Under the pieces are notes generated by a model. It was not told the DNA's origin and did not search any database. It worked only from the letters and a program-made list of their open reading frames with translations. Shown here in pieces: positions 9,427 through 17,999 of a stretch of DNA of 64,000 bases. Numbering within the stretch: the first letter of the stretch is position 1; every line of letters begins with the position of its first letter. The stretch is from assembly GCA_900489925.1 (NCBI GenBank), contig UEHQ01000016.1, forward strand, positions 62,001 through 126,000, written 5' to 3'. Both the position numbers and the translations under genes were made by a program. Origin of the DNA: Hyphomicrobiales bacterium. Lineage in GTDB: Bacteria; Pseudomonadota; Alphaproteobacteria; Rhizobiales; Rhizobiaceae.

Positions 9427-9797
9427 GTCGAGGATTCTCCCGGCCGGAACACGTAGAACGGCCGAATTTCGTAAGATGTGGAACCCGGGTTGACGGACGA
9501 CAACTCCTTGGAAAAGGCCACGGCCTCCTCCAGCGTGTCGAAATCAACCACATAGAAACCGAGAAGCGCTTCCTTCGTTTCGGCGAAGGGACCGTCGAGC
9601 ACCAGAGGCTCTTCCTTGCCCTTGCGCACGGTCGTCGCCGCCGTCGTCGGCATCAGTCGCCCGACCGGTCCAAGCTTGCCGGCCTTGGCGATCGGTTCCT
9701 GAACCGCGTAGAGCTTCGCCATCACGGCGTCCTCTTCCTCCTTGGTCCAGGAGAAAACCGTCTCTTCATTGGCATAACAAAGAATTGCATAAAGCAT
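9423..9797 (-). CDS. YciI/DGPF domain protein
   Basis: 124 residues with the DGPF motif in VLDGPFAETKEALLGFYVVD (about residues 64-83), a YciI-like ferredoxin-type fold. DGPF proteins are the conserved partners of ECF42 sigma factors and probable targets of the sigma factor; the biochemical role is unknown. It is the first gene of the minus-strand operon and overlaps the sigma gene by 4 bp. Confidence 0.87.
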   Translation of the reverse strand: MLYAILCYANEETVFSWTKEEEDAVMAKLYAVQEPIAKAGKLGPVGRLMPTTAATTVRKGKEEPLVLDGPFAETKEALLGFYVVDFDTLEEAVAFSKELSSVNPGSTSYEIRPFYVFRPGESST

Positions 9798-10082
9798 CTC
9801 ATACTCCTCTTCCTCAATGACGCAGGAGTAACGCGATGCCCGACAGGACGCAGCAAAAATTTCAGTCGAGCACGGGAGATGCGCCTGGTCGCCGTCACCT
9901 GGGAGCCACCTGAGGCCGAGCTCAGCTCATGCCGATGACCCCAATGGCAGCGGCGGTTACAATTGACGATCAGATCCTATAGCCGATGGCGTGCATGATC
10001 TGGTCAGCAATGCCTGCTCACAGAAAGTCGCCGCGCTTCGCCACGACAGCATGGGAAAGACGTGGTGAACTATGGACCTTGC
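9798..10082. other. 285-bp intergenic region
   Basis: The stretch must hold the promoter of the yciI-sigma operon on the minus strand. No convincing ORF, repeat or strong hairpin is visible; short plus-strand ORFs here run into the antisense of the next gene. Confidence 0.4.
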
Positions 10083-10307
10083 TCACGACCTGGCTGGCTG
10101 CTTGTCGCTCGAGAGGGTGTGCGCAACGAGCGCGTTTGCGTGGCCGTGACCCATTCCGTGATCGCGCTTCAGCATGTCGACCAGTTCCATGTGCTTGGCG
10201 GGATAGTGACTTCGCACGAGCTGCTGCCAGTCATCGATCGGGCGGCCGTATGTTTTTTCGATCGATGGAAAATAGGAAGCAGGTCCTTTGACCTTCTCGG
10301 TGCTCAT
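10083..10307 (-). CDS. DUF4287 domain protein
   Basis: 74 residues. The sequence GPASYFPSIEKTYGRPIDDW, then LVDMLKRDHGMGHGHANALV, is the DUF4287 pattern, a short helical domain of unknown function that is often found beside or fused to DUF5655. It overlaps the upstream VOC gene by 4 bp (ATGA) and is therefore probably co-translated with it. Confidence 0.78.
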   Translation of the reverse strand: MSTEKVKGPASYFPSIEKTYGRPIDDWQQLVRSHYPAKHMELVDMLKRDHGMGHGHANALVAHTLSSDKQPARS

Positions 10308-10789
10308 CGAGCGTCATCCCCTCTTCGTGCCGCGTCAATGACAGCAACGTCGATTTTCCTCATCGTCATCATCGCTTCGAATGCGCGGCTCGCTTGGTTA
10401 CCGCCCGCTGCAAGGGCGTCCATGAGAGTGCGAGGTGTGATCTGCCAGGAAATTCCCCACTTGTCCTTGCACCAACCACATTCGCTTTCCTGACCGCCGT
10501 TGCCGACAATCGCGTTCCAATAGCGATCTGTTTCCTCCTGATTCTCGGTGCTGATCTGGAATGAGAACGCCTCGCTATGCTTGAATGTGGGGCCGCCATT
10601 CAATCCGACGCAGGCGACACCAAAGACCGTGAACTCGACGACCAGAACGTCGCCCTCTTCCCCGTCGGGGTATCTGCCGGGCGCGCGGATGATGGCTCCC
10701 ATCTTGCTGTCAGGAAAAGTCGCGGCATAAAAACGGGCGGCTTCCTCAGCGTCCTTGTTGTACCACAGGCAAATTGTGTTCTTAGGCAT
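10304..10789 (-). CDS. VOC family protein (PhnB-like glyoxalase fold)
   Basis: 161 residues from the ATG at 10789, which has GGAGGACA upstream; the frame extends to 10846 without support. The start MPKNTICLWYNKDAEEAARF and the segments VVEFTVFGVACVGLNGGPTF and WCKDKWGISWQITPRTLMDA are typical of the PhnB/3-demethylubiquinone-9 methyltransferase-like VOC group. The reaction is unknown. It is co-transcribed with the DUF4287 gene. Confidence 0.86.
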   Translation of the reverse strand: MPKNTICLWYNKDAEEAARFYAATFPDSKMGAIIRAPGRYPDGEEGDVLVVEFTVFGVACVGLNGGPTFKHSEAFSFQISTENQEETDRYWNAIVGNGGQESECGWCKDKWGISWQITPRTLMDALAAGGNQASRAFEAMMTMRKIDVAVIDAARRGDDAR

Positions 10790-11112
10790 CGTGCTGTCCT
10801 CCGGCTTGCTGTCTCCGTCAGGTCGAGAAGCGACCCGATGGTACAATGACGCCCAAGCGGCCTCCGATCCGACATCATGTCCGAGATAGCGGCACTTTTA
10901 TTTGTCGCGGACAAACCTCGCGGGCCGACCGGCGCCCTCGGCAGCTTTGCGTCAACAACTGAGCACTACCGGCCGGCATGCGTTACTCAAGCCCCGGACG
11001 CAGCCCATCAATTCTGTTTAAACAACGGTTAACCAACCAGGCGCATATTAGCGACGCTGCAAGGGCATATGTGCAGCACGCATGTAAAGCATGGCAGTGC
11101 AGTGACTTGCAT
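10790..11112. other. intergenic region upstream of the VOC gene
   Basis: About 320 bp without a supportable gene. It contains the leader and promoter of the VOC/DUF4287 pair on the minus strand and an AT-richer stretch around 11015-11110. No repeat or RNA fold was recognised apart from the terminator that follows. Confidence 0.4.
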
Positions 11113-11149
11113 AAAAAGGGGTCCGCAGCAGCTTGTTGCGGACCCCTTT
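11113..11149 (-). terminator. rho-independent terminator of the aldo-keto reductase gene
   Basis: A 13-bp perfect stem (AAAGGGGTCCGCA / TGCGGACCCCTTT, arms 11115-11127 and 11137-11149) with a 9-base loop is followed on the minus strand by a T-run. It lies 25 bp past the reductase stop codon. Confidence 0.92.
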
Positions 11150-11173
11150 CTAATTTGGTTTGGAAGCAAGATC

Positions 11174-12163
11174 TCAGAAGCGTTGTGGCGCCGCCGGCTT
11201 GTTGCCGACGATGGCGTCGATGCGCGCCAGAACCTCTGAATTTACCTTTTTCTTGTTCTCCAGGGCCGCCAGGTTGTCCTTCAATTGGCTAAGCCGCGAT
11301 GCACCGAGAATGACCGTCGAGACGTGGCGGTTCGAAAGGCACCAAAGCAGGGCGAGATGGGTCATGGATATTCCGATCTCGTCGGCGAGGCGTGTCAGCT
11401 CCTCTACCTGAGACAGCTGCGCGCGTCCGGCTTCGCTCGACCATTTCTCCTTGAGCCATTCATATCCGGGCAGGTTCAGGCGGCTATCGTTCGGGGTACC
11501 CTTGTTGTACTTGCCGGTCAGGATGCCTGACGCCAGCGGCGACCAGATCGTCGTGCCGAGCCCCATCAGTTCGTAAAGCGGCAGGTAGTCGCTCTCCACC
11601 TTCTGACGCTCGAAGATATTGTACTGAGGCTGCTCCATCGTCGGCGGCGTCATGCGCAGGTCACGGGCCACCGCGAAGGCTTCCGTCAGTTGCTGCGCCG
11701 ACCATTCGGAGGTGCCCCAGTAGAGAACCTTGCCCTGAGTGACCAGATCGTGCATCGCGCGTACGGTCTCTTCGATTGGCGTATCGATATCAGGGCGATG
11801 GCAGAAATACAGATCAAGATAGTCCACCTGCAGGCGCTTCAACGCGGCGTGCGCGGCATCTGTCACATGCTTCCGCGACAGGCCTCTCTGCGTCGGCTTG
11901 CTGCCTCCCCAGAAAACCTTGCTCGAGACGATATAGCTGTCGCGGGTCCAGCCGAGCGTCTTGAGCGCCTCGCCCATGACCACTTCCGACTTCCCACTCT
12001 CGTAGCCCTCGGCGTTATCAAAGAAATTGACGCCGTTATCGTAGGCATGTGCCATCAAGCTTACGGCATCGCCGCCGTCGACTTGCTTGCCGAACGTAAC
12101 CCACGATCCGAACGAAAATTCACTGACCTGCAGGCCAGACTTTCCAAGACGGCGATATTCCAT
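11174..12163 (-). CDS. aldo/keto reductase (Kv-beta/MgrA type)
   Basis: 329 residues starting MEYRRLGKSGLQVSEFSFGS. The AKR tetrad is present: Asp and Tyr in FFDNAEGYESG, Lys in SYIVSSKVFWG and His in LYFCHRPD. WGTSEWSAQQLTEA and GTTIWSPLASGILTGKYNKG match the potassium-channel beta-subunit/YghZ group of NADPH-dependent aldehyde and ketone reductases. It is monocistronic with its own strong terminator. The substrate is unknown. Confidence 0.9.
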   Translation of the reverse strand: MEYRRLGKSGLQVSEFSFGSWVTFGKQVDGGDAVSLMAHAYDNGVNFFDNAEGYESGKSEVVMGEALKTLGWTRDSYIVSSKVFWGGSKPTQRGLSRKHVTDAAHAALKRLQVDYLDLYFCHRPDIDTPIEETVRAMHDLVTQGKVLYWGTSEWSAQQLTEAFAVARDLRMTPPTMEQPQYNIFERQKVESDYLPLYELMGLGTTIWSPLASGILTGKYNKGTPNDSRLNLPGYEWLKEKWSSEAGRAQLSQVEELTRLADEIGISMTHLALLWCLSNRHVSTVILGASRLSQLKDNLAALENKKKVNSEVLARIDAIVGNKPAAPQRF

Positions 12164-12243
12164 GACGTTTCCTCTCCACTGACGACGGTGAGTGTACTAG
12201 CGGAAGATCCGTTCTGCGGCAAATGAGCCAAACTGCACTAAGA

Positions 12244-12361
12244 GATCGCGGTATCTCGAGTTCCTGCCCACCGACTTCGACGGCATCGCCGACGCCCTTG
12301 CCCATCAGGAGCCGCGCAACTGGCGAGACGAAGGAGGTAGAACCGGCTTGGGATCGGCTTC
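12244..12361 (-). pseudogene. decayed duplicate of the 3' end of the greA-like gene
   Basis: These 118 bases align to 13408-13527, the 3' end of the intact greA-like gene, in the same orientation with about 9 mismatches and two single-base deletions (about 91% identity by eye). The reading frame is broken by the deletions, so only a fragment such as MGKGVGDAVEVGGQELEI remains. It forms a direct repeat with the real gene end, and the interval between them holds two unfamiliar genes. Confidence 0.88.
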
Positions 12362-12455
12362 TGAGCCGCGTTCATGCTCAGGCGGCAGCATTTTCAAACA
12401 ATACTTGATTTTCTGTGATACGCCCGACCGACGGGGACTAGGGGAGGCAGTGCAG

Positions 12456-12977
12456 ATGGGCGCAAGTTACTACGTAGCAATACACCATGATGATTGGCCG
12501 TCGGTAGCAATGATCAATCAGTGCTTGGCTGGCTTGAACTACCCGGTCCGTATTCCATTTGCTGCTGGAAATTTCCCGCTAGGGGAGACGGACGGGACTT
12601 TAGCAGTAGCCTTCAAGGACAAGCCCATTGAACTGGAAGCGGCAATCACACAATTGAGCGCCACCACATCGTTCGCATACAGCTTGAAAGTCGAGCATGG
12701 CGAGACGGTCACCCCCAAAGGGTTAAACGATTTTGTGCCGCTTGATCTGAACACGGAACTCAGAAAACTAGGCGTGGCCGACCCCAGCTTCCGATACGGC
12801 GATTATGTTCTCTCGTTGACGTTTAGAACATCGACTGACGAATGGCAGGCAGGATTTTTTCTGATGTCGGGTCTCATTCGCTGCTCGGATGGATTGGGAT
12901 TCGAGTTCGACGAAGGATCATACGGAGGCGTTGCCTTTGCTGACAAACTCGCTCACGAAGCGTCGGAGATGGAATAG
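12456..12977 (+). CDS. hypothetical protein in a two-gene insert
   Basis: 173 residues from the ATG at 12456, preceded by AGGGGAGG; the frame runs upstream to 12348 through greA-like debris. I do not recognise the family. The protein is acidic and soluble, has no signal peptide or membrane span, and starts MGASYYVAIHHDDWPSVAMI. Base composition is near 52% GC with codons such as CTA and TTA, unlike the flanking genes near 60% or more. Together with its place between direct repeats this suggests recent acquisition. Immunity or cargo function is a guess from size and context only. Confidence 0.7.
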   Translation: MGASYYVAIHHDDWPSVAMINQCLAGLNYPVRIPFAAGNFPLGETDGTLAVAFKDKPIELEAAITQLSATTSFAYSLKVEHGETVTPKGLNDFVPLDLNTELRKLGVADPSFRYGDYVLSLTFRTSTDEWQAGFFLMSGLIRCSDGLGFEFDEGSYGGVAFADKLAHEASEME

Positions 12978-12992
12978 CTCGAGTTATTCCAT
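12969..12992. repeat. inverted repeat at the end of the first insert gene
   Basis: Perfect 8-bp arms ATGGAATA (12969-12976) and TATTCCAT (12985-12992) surround an 8-base centre containing CTCGAG. The hairpin spans the stop codon of the upstream gene and lies 30 bp before the next ATG. It may act as an intercistronic hairpin; there is no T-run. Confidence 0.5.
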
Positions 12993-13023
12993 TATCGCGA
13001 GCGAATGACCGAGGAAGAATCCT

Positions 13024-13344
13024 ATGAAATGGCTTGAGCCTTGGGAGCCGGTCCACGACTTGATGGACGAGGCGTATTCACAAGCTTGGGAAGCGGAGCT
13101 TGCATTAGAGACTGGGCCCGGGCATCCGCTCCACCAGATCAGCGCGAAGCTCATAGCCCGCAGGTTTGACTGTGACGATGCGCTCTTTCAGCTTGGCGAT
13201 GGCCGAGTAGCGATGGTCCATTTGACGTGGTCTCAGCGCCAAGAATTCGAACCACAATGGCCAGATACACGCATCTACACCTCGCTCGAAACGTGGGGAC
13301 AAGAAGGGCTTGCAGCTGACCATGCCGAATGGCTTGTCGCTTGA
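13024..13344 (+). CDS. hypothetical protein, second gene of the insert
   Basis: 106 residues with GAGGAAG a few bases before the ATG. The protein starts MKWLEPWEPVHDLMDEAYSQ and carries GHPLHQISAKLIARR, DDALFQLGDGRVAMVHLTWS and FEPQWPDTRIYTSLETWG. I recall similar small uncharacterised proteins with the VHLTWS stretch in many bacteria, but know no function. It is soluble, acidic, 46 bp downstream of the other insert gene and probably in one transcript with it. Confidence 0.75.
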   Translation: MKWLEPWEPVHDLMDEAYSQAWEAELALETGPGHPLHQISAKLIARRFDCDDALFQLGDGRVAMVHLTWSQRQEFEPQWPDTRIYTSLETWGQEGLAADHAEWLVA

Positions 13345-13401
13345 GGCTAAGTGACACCGGCTTCATATCTACAGGCCCTCGCCGATAGGTAGATACCAAA
13401 C

Positions 13402-13884
13402 TTACCTGATCGCGGTGATCTCGAGTTCGTGGCCACCGACTTCGACGGCATCGCCGACGCCCTTGCCCATCAGGAGCCGGGCAACCGGCGAGACAAAGGA
13501 AATCGAGCCGGCCTTGGGATCGGCTTCGTCCTCGCCGACGATGCGGTAGGTCTGAACGCGGCCGTCGTCGCGGCTGAAGGTCACCGTGCTGCCGAACGCC
13601 ACGGTGTCGGTGGAGACCGGATCCGGGACCAGTTGGGCCGTGCGCACCCGGGCCACAAGATAGCGGGCGTCGCGCAAGGGGGCTGCGGCCTGACGCCGCC
13701 GTTCGTTCACATCTTCGATTGCGCTCGCGGCCTCATAGGCCTCGCGCGCTTGCTGAAGCTGCAGTTCGAGGGCCTTCAATCCCGCTTCCGTGACAAGGTT
13801 CGGGTGGGGCGAAATTACCCGGTCGGGCAGCAGCGTTTCCGAAGCTGTTTCGAAGCTCTCTTCCTTGGTGAAGGCAACGGCCAA
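13402..13884 (-). CDS. GreA/GreB family elongation factor-like protein
   Basis: 160 residues. The N-terminal coiled coil (about residues 30-85) has at its tip EDVNER, with Asp58 and Glu61 at the positions of the two acidic residues that GreA inserts into the RNA polymerase channel. The C-terminal FKBP-like domain shows YRIVGEDEADPKAGSISFVS and PVARLLMGKGVGDAVEV. It probably rescues or regulates backtracked polymerase, and resembles the shorter Rnk/GreA paralogues rather than the main greA. Its last 40 codons are duplicated in broken form at 12244-12361. Confidence 0.85.
   Translation of the reverse strand: MAVAFTKEESFETASETLLPDRVISPHPNLVTEAGLKALELQLQQAREAYEAASAIEDVNERRRQAAAPLRDARYLVARVRTAQLVPDPVSTDTVAFGSTVTFSRDDGRVQTYRIVGEDEADPKAGSISFVSPVARLLMGKGVGDAVEVGGHELEITAIR
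13408..13527. repeat. direct repeat, intact copy in the greA-like 3' end
   Basis: This is the partner of the 118-base copy at 12244-12361. The two copies flank 1,046 bp containing two genes. The repeat ends abruptly after CGGCTTC on one side and near the stop codon on the other. Confidence 0.88.
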
Positions 13885-13914
13885 TCTCTAAACTCCATCT
13901 TTGCTGCCGCGCGT

Positions 13915-13928
13915 GCATGCATGCATGC
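13915..13928. repeat. GCAT-repeat palindrome upstream of greA-like gene
   Basis: A 14-base self-complementary run of GCATGCATGCATGC sits 31-44 bp before the greA-like start, within the probable promoter or leader. Function unknown. Confidence 0.45.
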
Positions 13929-14043
13929 GGCGCACGGGGCGATCGTCTCGCCCGAATTCGAACGCGCAGATACCGACGACCGACGAGCGGCCAATCCCGC
14001 CCGTCAGATCATCGTAGCCGTCCACTATACACGAAAACGATGG

Positions 14044-15537
14044 TCAGCTCTCCGAAAGAGTCCGCCTCACGGCGCTGCGCCAGCCCTTGAGCTTCGTCGC
14101 ACGCGTCTTCTCGTCCATGTCGGGTTCGAAGCGACGATTGCGCTTCCAGCTTTTGGCAAAGCCCGCCCTGTCAGGCCAGACCCCGGCCCTGCTCCCGGCG
14201 AGCCAGGCCGCACCCAATGCCGTGGTCTCGAGGATCACCGGCCGATCGACCGGTGCGTCGAGAATATCGGCAAGCCGCTGCATCGTCCAATCGGAGGCCA
14301 CCATGCCGCCATCGACGCGCAGCACGGTGCTTTCCACGCCGCCTTTCCAGTCCTTGTGCATCGCATCGAGCAGATCGCGCGACTGGTAGCAGACCGCCTC
14401 GAGCGCAGCGCGGGCAAATTCCTTTGGACCGCTGTTGCGCGTCAGACCGAAGATCGCACCACGCGCGTTGGCGTCCCAATGCGGCGCGCCGAGGCCGGTG
14501 AAGGCAGGCACCAGATAGAGCTCCTGGGTCGGATCGGCCGCATCGGCAAGCTCGCCGGTGCGCGATGCGCTATCGATGATGCCGAGGCCGTCGCGCAGCC
14601 ATTGCACGGCAGCGCCCGCGATGAAGATCGAGCCTTCCAGCGCATAGGTCGTCTCGCCGTTGAGCCTATAGGCAATCGTCGTCAGCAGCCTGTTCTTTGA
14701 ACGCACGATGTCGCTGCCGGTGTTGAGCAGCGCGAAGCAGCCTGTACCATAGGTCGATTTCATCATGCCCGGCTCGAAGCAGGCCTGTCCGATCGTCGCC
14801 GCATGCTGATCGCCCGCGACGCCGAGGATCGGGATCGAGGCGCCGAGGATATCGTGCTCGGTCAAGCCAAAATCGTCGGCGCAGTCTTTCACGTCAGGCA
14901 ACATCGCTGCAGGAACGCGCAGGATGTCGAGCAGGTCCTTGTCCCAGGCATTTTCGGCAATGTTGTACATCAGCGTTCGCGATGCATTGGTCGCATCCGT
15001 TGCAAAGCACTTGCCGCCGGTCAGGCGCCAGATCAGGAAGGTATCGACCGTGCCGAAGCAAAGCTCGCCCTTGGCGGCGCGGGCTCTGGCACCCTTCACG
15101 TTGGCAAGCATCCAGGAAAGCTTGGTGCCGGAGAAATAAGGATCGAGGAGCAGGCCCGTCTTCTTGGTGAAGGTCTTTTCGAGGTCCTGCTTCTTCAGCT
15201 TGTCGCAGTAGCTGGCCGTGCGGCGATCCTGCCAGACGATCGCGTTGTGGATCGGCCGGCCGCTCTCGCGCTCCCAGACAACGACAGTCTCCCGCTGGTT
15301 GGTGATACCGAGTGCGGCAATGTCCTTGGCTTCGATCTTCGCTTCGCGGATCGCCATCTTGATCGTGGAGACGACGGAATCCCAGATTTCCTCCGGATCG
15401 TGCTCGACCCAGCCGGAACGCGGATAGAGTTGGGTGAACTCCTTCTGCCCCGCGCCGGCGATCTGCATGTCGCCATCGAACACGATCGCCCGCGTCGATG
15501 TCGTCCCCTGATCGATCGCCAGAACATATCCGCTCAT
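14044..15537 (-). CDS. glpK: glycerol kinase
   Basis: 497 residues from the ATG at 15537. It phosphorylates glycerol to sn-glycerol 3-phosphate with ATP. Motifs: the ATPase phosphate-1 loop in [52 protein letters not shown], and the FGGY-family stretch [20 protein letters not shown]. Length fits the family. It stands alone here, without glpF or glpD, and is divergent from bdhA across 184 bp. Confidence 0.95.
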   Translation of the reverse strand: MSGYVLAIDQGTTSTRAIVFDGDMQIAGAGQKEFTQLYPRSGWVEHDPEEIWDSVVSTIKMAIREAKIEAKDIAALGITNQRETVVVWERESGRPIHNAIVWQDRRTASYCDKLKKQDLEKTFTKKTGLLLDPYFSGTKLSWMLANVKGARARAAKGELCFGTVDTFLIWRLTGGKCFATDATNASRTLMYNIAENAWDKDLLDILRVPAAMLPDVKDCADDFGLTEHDILGASIPILGVAGDQHAATIGQACFEPGMMKSTYGTGCFALLNTGSDIVRSKNRLLTTIAYRLNGETTYALEGSIFIAGAAVQWLRDGLGIIDSASRTGELADAADPTQELYLVPAFTGLGAPHWDANARGAIFGLTRNSGPKEFARAALEAVCYQSRDLLDAMHKDWKGGVESTVLRVDGGMVASDWTMQRLADILDAPVDRPVILETTALGAAWLAGSRAGVWPDRAGFAKSWKRNRRFEPDMDEKTRATKLKGWRSAVRRTLSES

Positions 15538-15721
15538 GTCAGTCCTCCCCCGCGTCATGATTATCGCGTCGAATCAATAGGACAGCCGAACGGGCGAGGA
15601 AAGCGCCCGGTGTCGTTTTGGACACAAGAGATTTGCCAGGAACGCAATTGCCAGCGCTGCCGCTTTGCGCATAACCTCCCATTCTATTGCGTCGCAAAAC
15701 CGATCAGACCGGGAGAACAAC

Positions 15722-16498
15722 ATGGCCAGGACAGTCGTCGTCACCGGATCCACCAGCGGCATCGGCCTGGCAATTGCCACGGCGTTTGCCGGCAAGGGCG
15801 ATAACCTCGTCATCAACGGCTTCGGAAAACCGGAAGAAATCAAGGCGATAACCGAACGCCTTGAATCATTGTCCAAAGCCGGCGTGATCCATCATCCGGC
15901 CGACATGACCAAGCCCGGCGAAATCGCGGACCTGATCGAAACCGCCGCCACGCGCTTCGGCACGGTCGATGTCCTGGTCAACAACGCCGGCATCCAGCAT
16001 GTCGAGAAGATCGAGGATTTCCCGATCGAAAAGTGGGACCAGATCATTGCCATCAATCTGTCCAGCTCCTTTCATACGATGCGGGCTGCAATACCGCTGA
16101 TGAAGGCGAAGAAGCACGGCAGGATCATCAACATCGCCTCGGCGCATGGGTTGGTGGCCTCGCCGTTCAAATCCGCCTATGTCGCGGCGAAGCATGGTAT
16201 ACTCGGCCTGACGAAGACGGCAGCGCTCGAGCTCGCGGAATTCGGCGTGACCGTAAACGCGATCTGCCCGGGCTATGTCCTGACGCCGCTCGTCGAGAAG
16301 CAGATACCCGATACGGCCAAGGCCCGTGGGATGACCGAGGAACAGGTCAAGACCGAGGTGATCCTCAAGGCTCAGCCGACGCATGAATTCGTCAAGGCGG
16401 AAGAGATTGGCGCGCTGGCTCTCTATCTCGCAAGCGACGACGCCCGTCAGGTCACCGGTACCCATATCTCGATTGACGGTGGCTGGACGGCGGCATAA
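15722..16498 (+). CDS. bdhA: 3-hydroxybutyrate dehydrogenase
   Basis: 258 residues starting MARTVVVTGSTSGIGLAIAT; GGGAGAACA precedes the ATG. It is a short-chain dehydrogenase with the NAD-binding TGSTSGIG, the NNAG motif, and the catalytic Ser and YVAAK (Tyr-x3-Lys). The IDGGWTAA C-terminus and ICPGYVLTPLVEKQIPD region match D-beta-hydroxybutyrate dehydrogenases, which feed polyhydroxybutyrate breakdown products to acetoacetate. xdhA follows after 34 bp; a bdhA-xdhA2-xdhB2 operon is known in Sinorhizobium, which supports this assignment. Confidence 0.92.
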   Translation: MARTVVVTGSTSGIGLAIATAFAGKGDNLVINGFGKPEEIKAITERLESLSKAGVIHHPADMTKPGEIADLIETAATRFGTVDVLVNNAGIQHVEKIEDFPIEKWDQIIAINLSSSFHTMRAAIPLMKAKKHGRIINIASAHGLVASPFKSAYVAAKHGILGLTKTAALELAEFGVTVNAICPGYVLTPLVEKQIPDTAKARGMTEEQVKTEVILKAQPTHEFVKAEEIGALALYLASDDARQVTGTHISIDGGWTAA

Positions 16499-16532
16499 CC
16501 ATTCAAAATAAAGATAAAAAACAAGGAACAAC

Positions 16533-17999
16533 ATGAACGACTGCATCCGCTTCATCCTGAATGGCGAGGACGTCTCCTTAAACGATGTCCGGCCGACCGA
16601 GACGCTTCTTGATTTCCTCCGGTTGAAGCGGCGGCTGACGGGCACGAAGGAAGGATGCGCGGAAGGTGACTGCGGCGCCTGCACGGTTCTCGTCGGCCGG
16701 CTGATTGACGGCAAGCTGCACTACGAATCCGTCAATGCCTGCATTCGCTTCATGGGATCGCTGAACGCGACCCACGTCGTCACCATCGAGCATCTGGCGG
16801 CCAAGGACGGAACGCTGCACCCGGTACAGCAGGCAATGGTCGATTGTCATGGCTCGCAATGCGGCTTCTGCACGCCGGGCTTCATCATGTCCCTGTACGG
16901 CCTATGGCTGTCGAACGAGAAGCCGAGCCGCGCCGATATCGAAAAGGCGCTCCAGGGTAACCTCTGTCGCTGCACCGGCTACGAGCCGATCGTGAAGGCG
17001 GCAGAACAGGTGAGCCGCGTTCGCCCGAGCGCATTGTTCGATCCCCTGCAGAGAACCCGATCCGACATCGTCGCAAGGCTGTGGGCCATGCAGCCGAGCG
17101 GTACCATCTCGATCACATCAGGCGACGAGCGCCTGCTGGTTCCGAAGTCGGAAGAGGCCCTCGCACGGATTCTGGCCGATGAACCGAACGCAACCATTGT
17201 TGCCGGCTCTACCGACGTCGGGCTCTGGGTGACCAAGCAGATGCGGGCACTGAACCCCGTCGTCTTCATCAATCACCTGTCCGAACTGCAGACGATCACG
17301 GCGGGCGAAGGCGGCTTCACCATCGGCGCCGGCGTTACCTACTCCCGCGCGTTCGAAACCATTGCCCGCAAGGTGCCGACGCTCGGTCGCCTTATCGATC
17401 GCATCGGCGGCGAGCAGGTTCGCAACATGGGGACGATCGGCGGCAACATCGCCAACGGCTCGCCGATCGGCGACAGTCCACCGCCACTGATCGCGCTCGG
17501 CGCCACCGTGAAGCTGCGCTCGACCCAGGGCACGCGTATGCTGCGGCTCGAGGATTTCTTCATCGACTATGGCAAACAGGACCGCCGCCCCGGCGAGTTC
17601 GTGGAAAGCATCTTCGTTCCCTACCCGGCCGAGGACACGAAATTCTCCGTCTACAAGATCACCAAGCGCCGCGACGAAGACATCACCGCCGTTCTTGGCG
17701 CCTTCTATCTGACGCTGGACGCCGAAGATGACGTCAACGACATCCGCATTGCCTTCGGCGGCATGGCCGGCACGCCCAAGCGCGCCCGGGCCGTCGAAAG
17801 CGAACTGATGGGCAAGCCTTGGAACGAGGAAACCATCGAAGCCGCACGGGCGGCCTTCGATATCGATTTTCAACCGCTCAGCGACTGGCGCGCAACGGCC
17901 GAATACCGGCAGCTGACCGGCAAGAACCTGCTCACGCGCTTCTATCTCGAAACCTCGGGCACGCCCGCGGAACTGCGCCGCTTCGAGGAGGTGGCATAA
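16533..17999 (+). CDS. xdhA: xanthine dehydrogenase small subunit (2Fe-2S and FAD)
   Basis: 488 residues. The N-terminal plant-ferredoxin-like cluster shows GCAEGDCGACTVLVG, the second cluster CGFCTPGFIMS and NLCRCTGYEPI (to about residue 160). The FAD domain follows, with IVAGSTDVGLWVTKQ and GGNIANGSPIGDSPP. The subunit passes electrons from the molybdenum centre of XdhB to FAD and NAD+. It overlaps xdhB by one base (TAATG) and follows bdhA in the same direction. Confidence 0.95.
   Translation: MNDCIRFILNGEDVSLNDVRPTETLLDFLRLKRRLTGTKEGCAEGDCGACTVLVGRLIDGKLHYESVNACIRFMGSLNATHVVTIEHLAAKDGTLHPVQQAMVDCHGSQCGFCTPGFIMSLYGLWLSNEKPSRADIEKALQGNLCRCTGYEPIVKAAEQVSRVRPSALFDPLQRTRSDIVARLWAMQPSGTISITSGDERLLVPKSEEALARILADEPNATIVAGSTDVGLWVTKQMRALNPVVFINHLSELQTITAGEGGFTIGAGVTYSRAFETIARKVPTLGRLIDRIGGEQVRNMGTIGGNIANGSPIGDSPPPLIALGATVKLRSTQGTRMLRLEDFFIDYGKQDRRPGEFVESIFVPYPAEDTKFSVYKITKRRDEDITAVLGAFYLTLDAEDDVNDIRIAFGGMAGTPKRARAVESELMGKPWNEETIEAARAAFDIDFQPLSDWRATAEYRQLTGKNLLTRFYLETSGTPAELRRFEEVA

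Noticed and set aside
9986..10291. Plus-strand ORF of 101 codons
   Set aside because: It covers the antisense of the DUF4287 gene and lacks a ribosome site.
12348..12455. Upstream extension of the first insert gene
   Set aside because: It reads through the decayed greA repeat; the ATG at 12456 has a strong AGGGGAGG site.
13885..14043. Possible tRNA or attachment site next to the greA insert
   Set aside because: No cloverleaf, CCA end or tRNA-like arms were found in this gap or next to either repeat copy.
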